From positions 1 to 64,000 of the forward strand of contig NZ_JMIP02000020.1 in assembly GCF_000691505.1 (NCBI RefSeq): DNA of 64,000 nt. Reading direction: 5' to 3'. The notes beneath the pieces were generated by a model that did no database searches, was not told the origin of the DNA, and was given only the letters and a program-made list of their open reading frames with translations. A program made the position numbers and the translations under genes. Of the stretch, positions 54,985 to 63,172 are shown one piece after another; the first letter of the stretch is position 1; every line of letters begins with the position of its first letter. The DNA comes from Halostagnicola sp. A56. GTDB taxonomy: Archaea; Halobacteriota; Halobacteria; Halobacteriales; Natrialbaceae.

Positions 54985-56203
54985 GGTGGACCACCTCTCC
55001 GCGCTTTACAACCGTTTGTACGTTTTGCACACCGAAATTATACGGAAGGTGCTGATAGTTGGGCACGTTGGCGACGACTAAGTCACCAGATGATCCCTCT
55101 CGAAGGGTACCTGTGCCGTCCGTTCTGTCGATAGCGTTAGCGGCCGTAATTGTTGCACTACGGACAGCCGACGCTGGTGTCATACGCATGCCATTGCAGG
55201 CGAGTTCGATTGTGAATTCCATACTCTGTGAGTAGCAGTTCGGATTGAAATCGGTCGCGATGGCGACCGGAACGTCCGCCGCTTCAAAGTCCGTTACGTC
55301 AGCGTAGCCAGCCGCGAGCGAAAAGGCAGTCCCCGGCAAGAGAACGGGTGTTACGTCCGCTTCGCCGAGTGCCGCGATGTCCGCCTCAGTCGACTGCAAC
55401 AAGTGATCTGCGCTCGTGGCCCCGATGTCGGCAGCCAACTGTGACCCGCCGAGTCGCTCGAACTCGTCGGCGTGGATCTTCGGCTTCAGCCCGTGTTCCA
55501 ACCCAGCTTCGAGAACGCAACGGGAGTGATCGACGGAAAAGACGCCTTCCTCACAAAAGACATCACAGAACTCGGCGAGGTTGTTCTTCGCCACTATGGG
55601 TAACTGTTCTTCGATAACTCGGTCGACGTACTCATCGGTGTCCGTGTCCTCGGGCACAGCGTGCGCACCCATGAAAGTCGACACCACGTCTATTGGATGC
55701 CGGTCGGCTGCCTCGTCGATCGCTTCGAGTATCTTCACTTCCGTCTCGACGTCGAGCCCGTAGCCCGATTTCACCTCTGTCGTCGTCGTCCCGTGGGCGA
55801 GCATGACGTCGAGATGTGCGAGAAGGTTCCCAACGAGTTGATCGCGAGAGGCGTCACGCGTCGCCCGCACAGTTCGTAGGATACCCCCGCCTTCCGCGAG
55901 GATGTCCTGATAGTCTGCACCCTCGAGTTTCGCGGTGAACTCGTCAGCGCGGTTGCCAGCGAACACAGCATGTGTGTGTGGGTCGACAAATCCCGGAAGA
56001 ACCGTTTTTCCGGCAGCGTCGATGGTGTTCGCCGAATTCTCTGGAGGGTGGTCGCGTGTAACTTCCTCGGTTGGCCCGATCGCAGTGACGATACCGTCTT
56101 TGATTGCCACGGCACCGTCTTGGATCGTTACCATCTCACCGTCGTCTGTCGGAGTTGCGACCTGTGATGCGTCGTATACGACGAGGTCGATCACGCTGAC
56201 CAC
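54977..56203 (-). CDS. hutI: Imidazolonepropionase
   Basis: 408 residues of the amidohydrolase superfamily. The metal site is FVDPHTHAVFAGNRADEF (His76, His78), with KIHADEFERLGGSQLAAD and ATDFNPNCYSQSMEFTIELA further on. It opens imidazolone propionate to formimino-glutamate. Overlaps hutG by 13 bases and hutH by 8, so translation is coupled. An alternative ATG at codon 24 exists but would remove the first strand of the composite domain. Confidence 0.95.
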   Translation of the reverse strand: MVSVIDLVVYDASQVATPTDDGEMVTIQDGAVAIKDGIVTAIGPTEEVTRDHPPENSANTIDAAGKTVLPGFVDPHTHAVFAGNRADEFTAKLEGADYQDILAEGGGILRTVRATRDASRDQLVGNLLAHLDVMLAHGTTTTEVKSGYGLDVETEVKILEAIDEAADRHPIDVVSTFMGAHAVPEDTDTDEYVDRVIEEQLPIVAKNNLAEFCDVFCEEGVFSVDHSRCVLEAGLEHGLKPKIHADEFERLGGSQLAADIGATSADHLLQSTEADIAALGEADVTPVLLPGTAFSLAAGYADVTDFEAADVPVAIATDFNPNCYSQSMEFTIELACNGMRMTPASAVRSATITAANAIDRTDGTGTLREGSSGDLVVANVPNYQHLPYNFGVQNVQTVVKRGEVVHRD

Positions 56204-57105
56204 CCCGAGAGGAAGTGCGCCACGGTTCGTGCAGCGGCATCAACGGTTCGCCTATCGACATCGAGCGGCGGCGAACACTCGACAAGTTCGTAGCCAGCAA
56301 TTCGCTCATCGGTGGCGACGAGACGAACGAGTTGGAACAGTTCGCGTGGCAGCAATCCACCAGGCGTCGGGGCGCTAGAACCACTATAGATCGCATCGAG
56401 AACGTCGATATCGACACTACAATAGATTCGATCGACGTTATCGAGACCGGAGAGGGCCCGATCGACGGCTTTGGGGAGATTCGCTGTGACCTCCTCGACA
56501 GTCACGACTGTTCCACCATTTTCGCGTACATAGTCGTGATAGGCTGTACTCGTCTCGAAGTGTCGAGCGCCGATACAGGCGTAGCTGTCGAGTCCGGCCT
56601 CGTGTAACTGGCGGTAGGGCGTCCCGCTAGTCGGTTCGTCTCGAACCTTTCGAACATCAAGGTGGGCGTCGACGTTGAGGACACCGACGCTCGAATCCTC
56701 GAGCAGCGGAGCGACATTCGGGACAGTCAATGAGTTGTCGCCCCCGAGGAAGACGGGGAGCGCGTCGAGTGAGTGAACCGACCCCGTAATCTCCTGAAGC
56801 GCATCTTGTACCTCAGCAACTGAGCCCGAGGGTATGTCGATATCCCCAATGTCAGCTACGCTATCGATGGGTCCCGTATCGAAGTGATGGGTCTTCACCC
56901 CTGCAAGCGCGTTCCTAAGGGCTTCGGGACCCTCGACGGCTCCGCGCCGGGAGATAACCGCGCCGTCATACGGCTCGCCGACAAGGACTACGTCGAACTC
57001 TTCAGCAGTGTTGAGGTCGGCCCCGCTGACGATGTCGCCGAACTGCTCGTCTACGGGGTCCGATGACGGCCCCGACCAATTCGGTGGTGCGGTGAAACCA
57101 CTCAT
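56191..57105 (-). CDS. hutG: Formimidoylglutamase (arginase family)
   Basis: 304 residues. Arginase-type manganese motifs are [24 protein letters not shown] and [15 protein letters not shown]. The first has GGDNS in place of the more usual GGDHS, so the first His ligand is replaced by Asn. It splits formimino-glutamate to glutamate and formamide. In the arginase family other members include agmatinase, but context decides. Overlaps hutU by 4 bases. Confidence 0.93.
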   Translation of the reverse strand: MSGFTAPPNWSGPSSDPVDEQFGDIVSGADLNTAEEFDVVLVGEPYDGAVISRRGAVEGPEALRNALAGVKTHHFDTGPIDSVADIGDIDIPSGSVAEVQDALQEITGSVHSLDALPVFLGGDNSLTVPNVAPLLEDSSVGVLNVDAHLDVRKVRDEPTSGTPYRQLHEAGLDSYACIGARHFETSTAYHDYVRENGGTVVTVEEVTANLPKAVDRALSGLDNVDRIYCSVDIDVLDAIYSGSSAPTPGGLLPRELFQLVRLVATDERIAGYELVECSPPLDVDRRTVDAAARTVAHFLSGWSA

Positions 57106-58844
57106 TCGTTCTCACTCATCGGGACGTGAACGTCTGAAGTCGTTGCTTCGTCGAGCGCCTCGTCGTACCCAGCGTCGGCGTGGCGGATGACACCCATGCC
57201 AGGGTCAGTCGTAAACACGCGCTGAGCCTTCTCAGCAGCGAGATCTGAGCCGTCGAGGACGACGTGATTATTGGTGTGGAGAGAGTTACCGATACCGACG
57301 CCACCCCCGTCGTGGACGCTGACGATATCTGCGCCAGCAGCACAGTTGAGCAGGGCGTTGAGGATTGGCCAGTCAGCGACAGCATCAGAACCATCTCGCA
57401 TAGCCTCAGTTTCTCGGTTCGGGCTAGCCACACTGCCGGCATCGAGGTGATCTCGCGTGACGACGACTGGCGCCGCAATCTCGCCTTCATCGACGAGTTC
57501 GTTGATCCGGAGTGCGAACCGCGCACGCTCTGTCAGACCATCGTCGCTCTGGTAGCCGAGCCAGCAGACGCGGCTGGGAAGACCTTGGAACGAAACCTGT
57601 TCCTGTGCGATATCTATCCAGCGGTGCAGTTGATCTTTTTCAGGGAAGAGCTCCTTGACAGCGTCGTCAGTCCGATGGATATCCGCTTCGTCTCCAGAGA
57701 GGGCGACCCAGCGGAAGGGTCCCTTCCCTTGACAGAACAGGGGCCGGATGTACGCTGGAACGAACCCTGGGAAATCGAACGCGTTCGCTACCTCTCGATG
57801 CTCCTCGACCTGTCCACGGATGTTGTTTCCATACTCGAAAGCCACCGAACCGCGCTCTTGCATTTCGAGGATGCCTTCGACGTGACGTTGCATCGTGTCG
57901 AGACTCTCTTCGACGTACCGGTCGGGGTCCGTCTCACGTAACGCGTCGGCCTCTTCGACAGAGTAACTCGCGGGGTAGTACCCTTCTAGCTCGTCGTGTG
58001 CGCTTGTCTGGTCGGTGACGATGTCCGGGACGAAGTCGCGTTCGAGCAGCCCGTCGAACATATCGGCAGCGTTCATGTGGAGCGCGATAGAAAGAGGCTC
58101 GCCGTTCGCTGCCGCATCTTCGGCCAGTTCGATCGCTTCGTCGAGGTCGTCCGTCTTCTCCATGCAGTAGTCCGTTTCGATCCGCCTGTCAATCCGGTGT
58201 TCGTCGACCTCGGCCGCGATACACACGCCGTGGTTCATCGTCACAGCTAGCGGTTGGGCCCCACCCATACCACCGAGACCAGCGGTGACCGTGATCGTCC
58301 CTTCAAGCCCCTCCTGCTCGGGGAAGTGTTGGCGAGCCGCCTCGGCCAGTGTCTCGAAGGTCCCCTGAATAATGCCTTGCGTTCCGATATATGCCCACGA
58401 TCCCGCGGTCATCTGGCCGTACATGATGAGCCCCCTCGATTCGAGTTCGTGGAAGTGTTCCCAGTCGTCCCAAGCGCCGACCAAGTTCGAGTTCGCGATA
58501 AGCACTCGTGGTGAACGTTCATGCGTCTTGAACCGTCCGACCGGCTTCCCTGACTGGACCAGTAACGTTTCGTCGGCAGCGAGCGTTCGTAGCTCCGAGA
58601 GGATCGTATCGTACGCGTCCCAGCTTCGGGCTGCCCGACCAGTGCCGCCATACACTACGAGATCCTCGGGATTCTCGCCGACTTCTGGATCGAGATTATT
58701 GTTGAGCATTCGGAGGGCGGCTTCCTGTCGCCATCCCTCGCACTCGATCTCTGTTCCTGTGGGTGAGCCCTGATATCCGAGCCACTCCGATGAGGGACTA
58801 CCGACCTCGTACGCCGAGTCATCGTCTGTCTGTTGCTGTTTCAT
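57102..58844 (-). CDS. hutU: Urocanate hydratase
   Basis: 580 residues from [20 protein letters not shown]. The NAD+ site has [20 protein letters not shown] (GLGGMGG at 189-195), and the catalytic Cys region is [20 protein letters not shown]. It hydrates urocanate to imidazolone propionate using tightly bound NAD+. First gene of the operon. The reading frame is open upstream to 59000, but the extension covers the divergent promoter and is not plausible protein. Confidence 0.95.
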   Translation of the reverse strand: MKQQQTDDDSAYEVGSPSSEWLGYQGSPTGTEIECEGWRQEAALRMLNNNLDPEVGENPEDLVVYGGTGRAARSWDAYDTILSELRTLAADETLLVQSGKPVGRFKTHERSPRVLIANSNLVGAWDDWEHFHELESRGLIMYGQMTAGSWAYIGTQGIIQGTFETLAEAARQHFPEQEGLEGTITVTAGLGGMGGAQPLAVTMNHGVCIAAEVDEHRIDRRIETDYCMEKTDDLDEAIELAEDAAANGEPLSIALHMNAADMFDGLLERDFVPDIVTDQTSAHDELEGYYPASYSVEEADALRETDPDRYVEESLDTMQRHVEGILEMQERGSVAFEYGNNIRGQVEEHREVANAFDFPGFVPAYIRPLFCQGKGPFRWVALSGDEADIHRTDDAVKELFPEKDQLHRWIDIAQEQVSFQGLPSRVCWLGYQSDDGLTERARFALRINELVDEGEIAAPVVVTRDHLDAGSVASPNRETEAMRDGSDAVADWPILNALLNCAAGADIVSVHDGGGVGIGNSLHTNNHVVLDGSDLAAEKAQRVFTTDPGMGVIRHADAGYDEALDEATTSDVHVPMSENE

Positions 58845-58904
58845 GCGTACGTATACCAATTGATTTGTGGGACCGATAGATGTCCCTCTCCTTTTGGAAA
58901 TGGG

Positions 58905-58913
58905 TTTAAATAA
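58905..58913. promoter_or_regulatory. Shared TATA region of hutU and the divergent ORF
   Basis: TTTAAATAA reads as a TATA box for the plus-strand ORF (24 bases before ATG 58933) and, as TTATTTAAA, for hutU (about 61-69 bases before its ATG, giving a leader of about 40). A regulator bound between would affect both. cgtacg and tacgta palindromes lie next to the hutU start. Confidence 0.55.
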
Positions 58914-58932
58914 TCGAGCCGAATAGTAGCTC

Positions 58933-59154
58933 ATGTACAAGGCGGTGTTCCGGATCAAAAGCGACAGTCCATACGCGAGTTCGACGTCGCAAAATAACAC
59001 CCGAATTCGAGCCGGCGGGTTCTACCAGGGACCCATCATCAATCTCAAATTAACCGAACGGGCCGCACAACAGATTTACCCTGAGGAATTCAGCAGTGAC
59101 GAGCAATTGTTTGACCGGCAAAGAATCACGGACATTGTGAACGGGGACATCTAA
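58933..59154 (+). pseudogene. Truncated HTH-10-type regulator beside hutU
   Basis: 73 codons. The first 24 residues, [20 protein letters not shown] and NTRI, match the N-terminus of Bat/HTH-10 regulators, which normally continue with an ELWCNDHCDLLHV-like stretch and about 190 more residues. Here the match ends and an unrelated tail [20 protein letters not shown] follows to the stop. I read this as a deletion remnant joined to other sequence; no HTH-10 helix is left. The promoter is intact and leaderless. It could also be a bona fide short protein using the same N-terminal fold. Confidence 0.5.
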
Positions 59155-59386
59155 ATTAGTCCCTCTATGTATGAGTACAGTATAAATATCGGCAAGCCAC
59201 CTGTATCCATTCTCGTTGACTACAGGACAGACTCGAACCCACTATCCAGATATATTCGAGATTGACAACTGCGGTATGTGAACGTAGTCAAACCGATCCG
59301 GAACGCGATCGACCGTTGTTTTACAGTATTCGTGGCTGCCGTCTCGTTAGGAGTACACGAGTCCAGCGTGTTGACGGCCAGTCAGG

Positions 59387-59391
59387 AAAAA
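59387..59391 (-). terminator. T-run after korB
   Basis: CGTTTTTCC on the minus strand lies about 23 bases after the korB stop and may end the korAB transcript. Confidence 0.45.
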
Positions 59392-59413
59392 CGGGTCGAA
59401 CGGCTCGCGACGG

Positions 59414-60350
59414 TTACGTGTGGCGCTCGAGCAGGTCGTAGCTACGTTCCCACTCGGCGTCGTCGTCGAAGTACCGCTCGGCCAGCGGTTCCTGCGGGAC
59501 GCGGCCGAGGTTCTTTTTTCTCCTCCTGATAGGACGGGCTCTCCTCGTCGACGTAGTAGCGACCGGTGAGGACGGTTCCCTCGTTGAGGACATCCTCGGT
59601 CTCCTGCATCATCTGGGCGGCTTCGCCGCGGTCGGTGATGTCGAAGTCGTAGTCGTCGGACTCCTGGACGTCGATGTAGGGGACGTACTGCCGTGCGTCC
59701 TTGTTCCAAGTCGGACACTGAGTGAGGAAGTCGACGTGTGCGAAGCCGTCGTGTTCGATCGCTTCCGCGATGATCTCTTTTGCCTGGTTCGGGTTGACCG
59801 CCGCGGTGCGGGCGATGTACGTCGCACCGGAGGTCAACGACATCGAGAGCGGCCGGATCGGCGTCTTGGCCGTTCCGCCGGGCTGGGTCTTGGACTTGTG
59901 ACCCTTCGGGCTCGTCGGCGAGGTCTGGCCCTTCGTCAGGCCGAAGATCTCGTTGTTGAACACGATGTAGGTCATGTCGTGGTTCTCTCGAGCCGTGTGG
60001 ATGAAGTGGTTGCCACCGATACCGTAACCGTCGCCGTCGCCGCCGGCGGCGATCACTTCGAGGCCGTCGTTAGCGAGTTTGGCCGCGCGAGCGACCGGCA
60101 GCGAACGGCCGTGGATCGTGTGGAAACCGTAGGTGTCGAGGTAGCTGTTTAGCTTCCCCGAGCAGCCGATTCCGGTACAGACGAGCGTTTCCTCGGGGGT
60201 TCGCCCGACTTCCGGAAGCGCCTGTTTCAGCGATTTGAGCACACCGAAGTCACCACAGCCCGGACACCACGTCGGCTGTGGCTCGACCCCTGGGGTGTAC
60301 TCCTCGCGGTCGATCTCTCGTTCGTCGCCGATTGCGTTGAATGCACTCAT
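59414..60350 (-). CDS. korB: 2-oxoacid:ferredoxin oxidoreductase, beta subunit, frameshifted near 3' end
   Basis: Starts MSAFNAIGDEREIDREEYTP. WCPGCGDFG, TGIGCSG and the thiamine-diphosphate segment GGDGDGYGIGGNHFIHTARE with VFNNEIFGLTKGQTSPTSP are intact. After EESPSYQEEKK the frame is broken at a run of six A (T6 on the + strand, 59514-59519). Dropping one base restores NLGRVPQEPLAERYFDDDAE and an ending WERSYDLLERHT at 59414, giving about 311 residues, the normal size. Uncorrected, the frame ends at 59442 with an arginine-rich tail. A homopolymer sequencing error is the simplest cause. Partner of korA, 3 bases away. Confidence 0.9.
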
Positions 60351-60353
60351 GGG

Positions 60354-62267
60354 TTAGTCACCTGCTGCGGGTTCGATGTGTACCTGTGCGGACGGTTCCT
60401 CGTCGCCGCCGTCGAGGTTGATCTCGGCGGATTCGACGACCTCTGCGGGTTCGAACGGGTTGCCGTTGTACTTCAGCAGGCTCGTCATCTTCTCGCCGTA
60501 GCGACCGAGTTCCTTCTGGATCAGGCCGCGGAACTGGGCGGTCGCGTTCATCTCGACGACCATCGCTTCGTCGACGCTCTCTAGGAACTCGACCATCTCG
60601 GTCTCCGGGAACGGCATCATGTCGGAGACGCCGATCGCCTTGACCGACTGGCCGTTGTCATTGAGCCGGGAGACCGCCTCGGCGACGGCACCCTGGGAGG
60701 AGCCCCAGGTGATGATGCCGAAGTCTGCGTCCTCGTCGCCGTAGTAGGTCTGGTTCGAGTCGTGTTCCTCGTCGAGTTCCTCGCGGATGTGATCGAGCTT
60801 CTCGACGCGCCGGCTCATCTGGTAGACGCGGTTGTCCGGATCCTCGCTGATGTGACCGACCGGCGAGTGTTCGTTACCGGTCGCGAGGTAGCGCCCGCCT
60901 TTCTGTCCGGGCAGCGAACGCGGGCTGACGCCGTTTTCGGCGCCCGACTCGTGCTCGTAGGCGAAGCGGTGGAACTTCCCGGAGGCGTCGTGTGCGGCCT
61001 CCTTGAGTTCGTCTTCGGTGAGCGTCGAGCCGAGGTCCGGGTTCGGTTCGCGGTCGAAGAACTCGACTGGAACGTTCGTGTTCTCGCCCGAGAGCTTCTG
61101 GTCGTAGATGATGATCGCCGGAATCTGGTACTCGTAGGCGATGTGGAACGCGAGGCGCGTCTGTTCGTAACACTCCTCGATCGTTCCCGGTGCGAAGACG
61201 ACTCGAGAGGAGTCGCCTTGGCTCGTATAGAGGACGAACTCGAGGTCGCCCTGTTCGGGTTTGGTCGGCATCCCGGTCGAGGGACCGGCACGCATCGACT
61301 CGAGCAGGACGATCGGCGTCTCGGTCATCTCAGCGAGGCCGAGCGGCTCGCTCATCAGGGCGAAGCCGCCGCCGGAGGAGCCGGACATGGCTTTCGCCCC
61401 CGCGTGGCTGGCACCGACGGCCAGGGCCGCGGCCGCGATCTCGTCTTCGACCTGTTCGGCGATCCCGCCCATGTCTGGGAAGTTCTGGCTGAGGATCGTG
61501 AACACATCCGTCCACGGCGTCATTGGGTAGCCGGCGATGAATCGACAGCCGGCGTCGATCGAGCCGTAGGCGATCGCGTTCGAACCCGAGAGCAGCGCCT
61601 GCTCGGTTTCGTGCTCGCCGGTCGGCGCGCGAAGGTCGTGTTCGAAATCGTACTCCTCGTTGACGATCTCGTAGGCCTCGTGGAGAATCTCGAGGTTCGA
61701 CTCGAGGACGTCGCCGCCCATCGCGTCGCTCATGAGGTCCTCGATGTGCTCGAGATCCATGTCGAGCAACGCGGCGGTGACGCCGACACCGGCGGTGTTT
61801 CGCATGACTTCGCGGCCGTGTTCTTTCGCGAGGCCGCGGAGATCCATCGGGAAGACGTGCCAGTCGTTCTCCTCGGCACGCTTTTCGAGCTCGAGGTCAG
61901 CGACGTCCTCCTCGCTGACGAGCCCCTCATCGTAGACGATGATCCCGCCCTCGCGGAGATCGTCGAGGTTCTCCGAGAGCGGCTTGATCTCTTCGTTTCC
62001 GTAGTAGGCCTCTTCCTGGGGGTTTCGCGCGAACGAGTCGCCCAGCGCGAGCAGGAAGTTGTAGCCGTCGCCGCGTGACTGTACGTCATCGGCCGATGCG
62101 CGGATCTCGACGTACGTGTGACCACCGCGAATCCGTGACGGATAGTGTCGGTGGGTGAATACGTGCAACCCTGCGCGCATCAGCGCTTTTGCAAAGTTCT
62201 GGCTCGTCGAGTCGATTCCATCCCCGGAACCCCCTGCGATTCGCCAGATGAGTTCGTCATCGCTCAT
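60354..62267 (-). CDS. korA: 2-oxoacid:ferredoxin oxidoreductase, alpha subunit
   Basis: 637 residues. The N-terminal gamma-type domain (about 1-190, GGSGDGIDSTSQNFAKALMR) is fused to the alpha domain (YGSIDAGCRFIAGYPMTPWT, EDEIAAAALAVGASHAGAKA, SGSSGGGFALMSEPLGLAEM) as in haloarchaeal enzymes. With korB it oxidises 2-oxoglutarate (or a related 2-oxoacid) to the acyl-CoA and reduces ferredoxin. Haloarchaea use it in place of the NAD-linked complex. Which 2-oxoacid is preferred (kor or por) cannot be settled from sequence alone here. Confidence 0.92.
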   Translation of the reverse strand: MSDDELIWRIAGGSGDGIDSTSQNFAKALMRAGLHVFTHRHYPSRIRGGHTYVEIRASADDVQSRGDGYNFLLALGDSFARNPQEEAYYGNEEIKPLSENLDDLREGGIIVYDEGLVSEEDVADLELEKRAEENDWHVFPMDLRGLAKEHGREVMRNTAGVGVTAALLDMDLEHIEDLMSDAMGGDVLESNLEILHEAYEIVNEEYDFEHDLRAPTGEHETEQALLSGSNAIAYGSIDAGCRFIAGYPMTPWTDVFTILSQNFPDMGGIAEQVEDEIAAAALAVGASHAGAKAMSGSSGGGFALMSEPLGLAEMTETPIVLLESMRAGPSTGMPTKPEQGDLEFVLYTSQGDSSRVVFAPGTIEECYEQTRLAFHIAYEYQIPAIIIYDQKLSGENTNVPVEFFDREPNPDLGSTLTEDELKEAAHDASGKFHRFAYEHESGAENGVSPRSLPGQKGGRYLATGNEHSPVGHISEDPDNRVYQMSRRVEKLDHIREELDEEHDSNQTYYGDEDADFGIITWGSSQGAVAEAVSRLNDNGQSVKAIGVSDMMPFPETEMVEFLESVDEAMVVEMNATAQFRGLIQKELGRYGEKMTSLLKYNGNPFEPAEVVESAEINLDGGDEEPSAQVHIEPAAGD

Positions 62268-62300
62268 AGTAAGGTCAGTGGCCGGTGGGCCAGCAGTACG

Positions 62301-62306
62301 TAATTT
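62301..62306 (-). promoter_or_regulatory. TATA-like box of korAB
   Basis: AAATTA on the minus strand, about 37 bases upstream of the korA ATG, implying a leader of roughly 10 bases. Confidence 0.5.
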
Positions 62307-62344
62307 CAGTCTGCCGTGAAGAGTTTTAGAAGACCCTGTGAATC

Positions 62345-62593
62345 TCAGAATAGGCTAAAGCCACCGCTCTCTACTTGTTCGATGTAGTTGTGAAATTCCT
62401 GTTCTGCCGCTGGAAAATCGACTACCTCGATCGTCTCAGTCATCATATCTGATTGGACATCGTCCAGTACCCCCTACGGTTCGTAGTCAGCTGTGAGTAC
62501 TCGAGCGCGGAGCTCACCCCGTTCACAGATTGCGTACACCCCTTCTCTATCCTTCTCGAGCGTCCACTTTCCCTCTCTTCGAACAGTTGCCAT
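62345..62593 (-). pseudogene. Small gene interrupted by an in-frame TAG
   Basis: From ATG at 62593 the frame reads MATVRREGKWTLEKDREGVY and on to codon 39, then TAG (62474-62476), then continues in the same frame as GVLDDVQSDMMTETIEVVDF and ends SGGFSLF-stop at 62345. Both halves look like protein and together give 82 codons including the TAG. The N-terminal half resembles a short haloarchaeal family that begins with a MATVRREG-like motif. An amber mutation in a formerly intact gene is the likely explanation; sequencing error is possible. Confidence 0.55.
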
Positions 62594-62793
62594 ACGTGAC
62601 TCTCTCGAATGTATTCAAGCTCGACACTTCAATCTTGACTTGCTGACAACTCCCCTGTGATCCTCGTACTTCCAATCTGGACAGTGGATGGTATTCTCTC
62701 CCATTGGTTCAGAATCGGTCCAGTATCTCTAGCGTATCGGTGTCCGATTAACTAAGACCGTTTCACTCCTGTCATCCGTTCGCCGATCGAAAC

Positions 62794-62816
62794 CGGGCCG
62801 GGCGCGATTTGAACAC
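62794..62816. repeat. Partial tRNA-Lys 3' end duplicate (att-like)
   Basis: 23 bases identical to 62921-62943, the 3' end of the adjacent tRNA-Lys, in the same orientation and 127 bases away. Archaeal integrative elements insert at tRNA 3' ends and leave such direct repeats, so this is read as an attL/attR-type footprint. Confidence 0.65.
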
Positions 62817-62920
62817 ACGGTCGATCGCTTCCTCGCTCACTCCGTTCGCGAGACTGCTCTCTCCCTGCATTCAAATCCCAATAGCCGCTTCGCTCCTCGC
62901 GTAATTGCTCGGAGCAGAAG

Positions 62921-62994
62921 CGGGCCGGGCGCGATTTGAACACGCGACCGTCTGATTAAGAGTCAGACGCTCTGCCTAACTGAGCTACCGGCCC
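62921..62994 (-). tRNA. tRNA-Lys (anticodon CTT)
   Basis: On the minus strand it opens GGGCCGGTAGCTCAGTTAGG, has the anticodon arm TCTGA-CTCTTAA-TCAGA with CTT, T-loop GTTCAAATC, and closes with CCGGCCC pairing with the 5' GGGCCGG. The G discriminator is at 62921; CCA is not encoded. A 23-bp copy of its 3' end lies at 62794-62816. Just upstream a ccgaaattttcgg near-palindrome (63000-63012) probably belongs to its promoter. Confidence 0.95.
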
Positions 62995-63141
62995 TGTACC
63001 CGAAATTTTCGGATACGTGTTGAAATACGTTTCCCTTGGGGACTGTCGTGGGACAGGTGTGCACGGTCTCGCCGTTCTCGGACGCAATGGCCGTTCCCGA
63101 ACGCAATCACCGTTCGCGGAACGTACCATTCTTCGGGAGCG

Positions 63142-63147
63142 TTAAGT
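63142..63147 (+). promoter_or_regulatory. TATA box of the TrkA-N/DHH gene
   Basis: TTAAGT is about 28 bases upstream of ATG 63173, consistent with a leaderless transcript. Confidence 0.55.
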
Positions 63148-63172
63148 GCTGTGAGACCTACATCACGTTCAC

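Noticed and set aside
60762..62078. 438-codon plus-strand frame opposite korA
   Set aside because: Shadow of korA; no family resemblance and improbable composition.
62752..62943. 63-codon minus-strand frame over the tRNA-Lys 3' end
   Set aside because: Includes tRNA sequence and the partial tRNA copy; a translation artefact common beside haloarchaeal tRNA genes.
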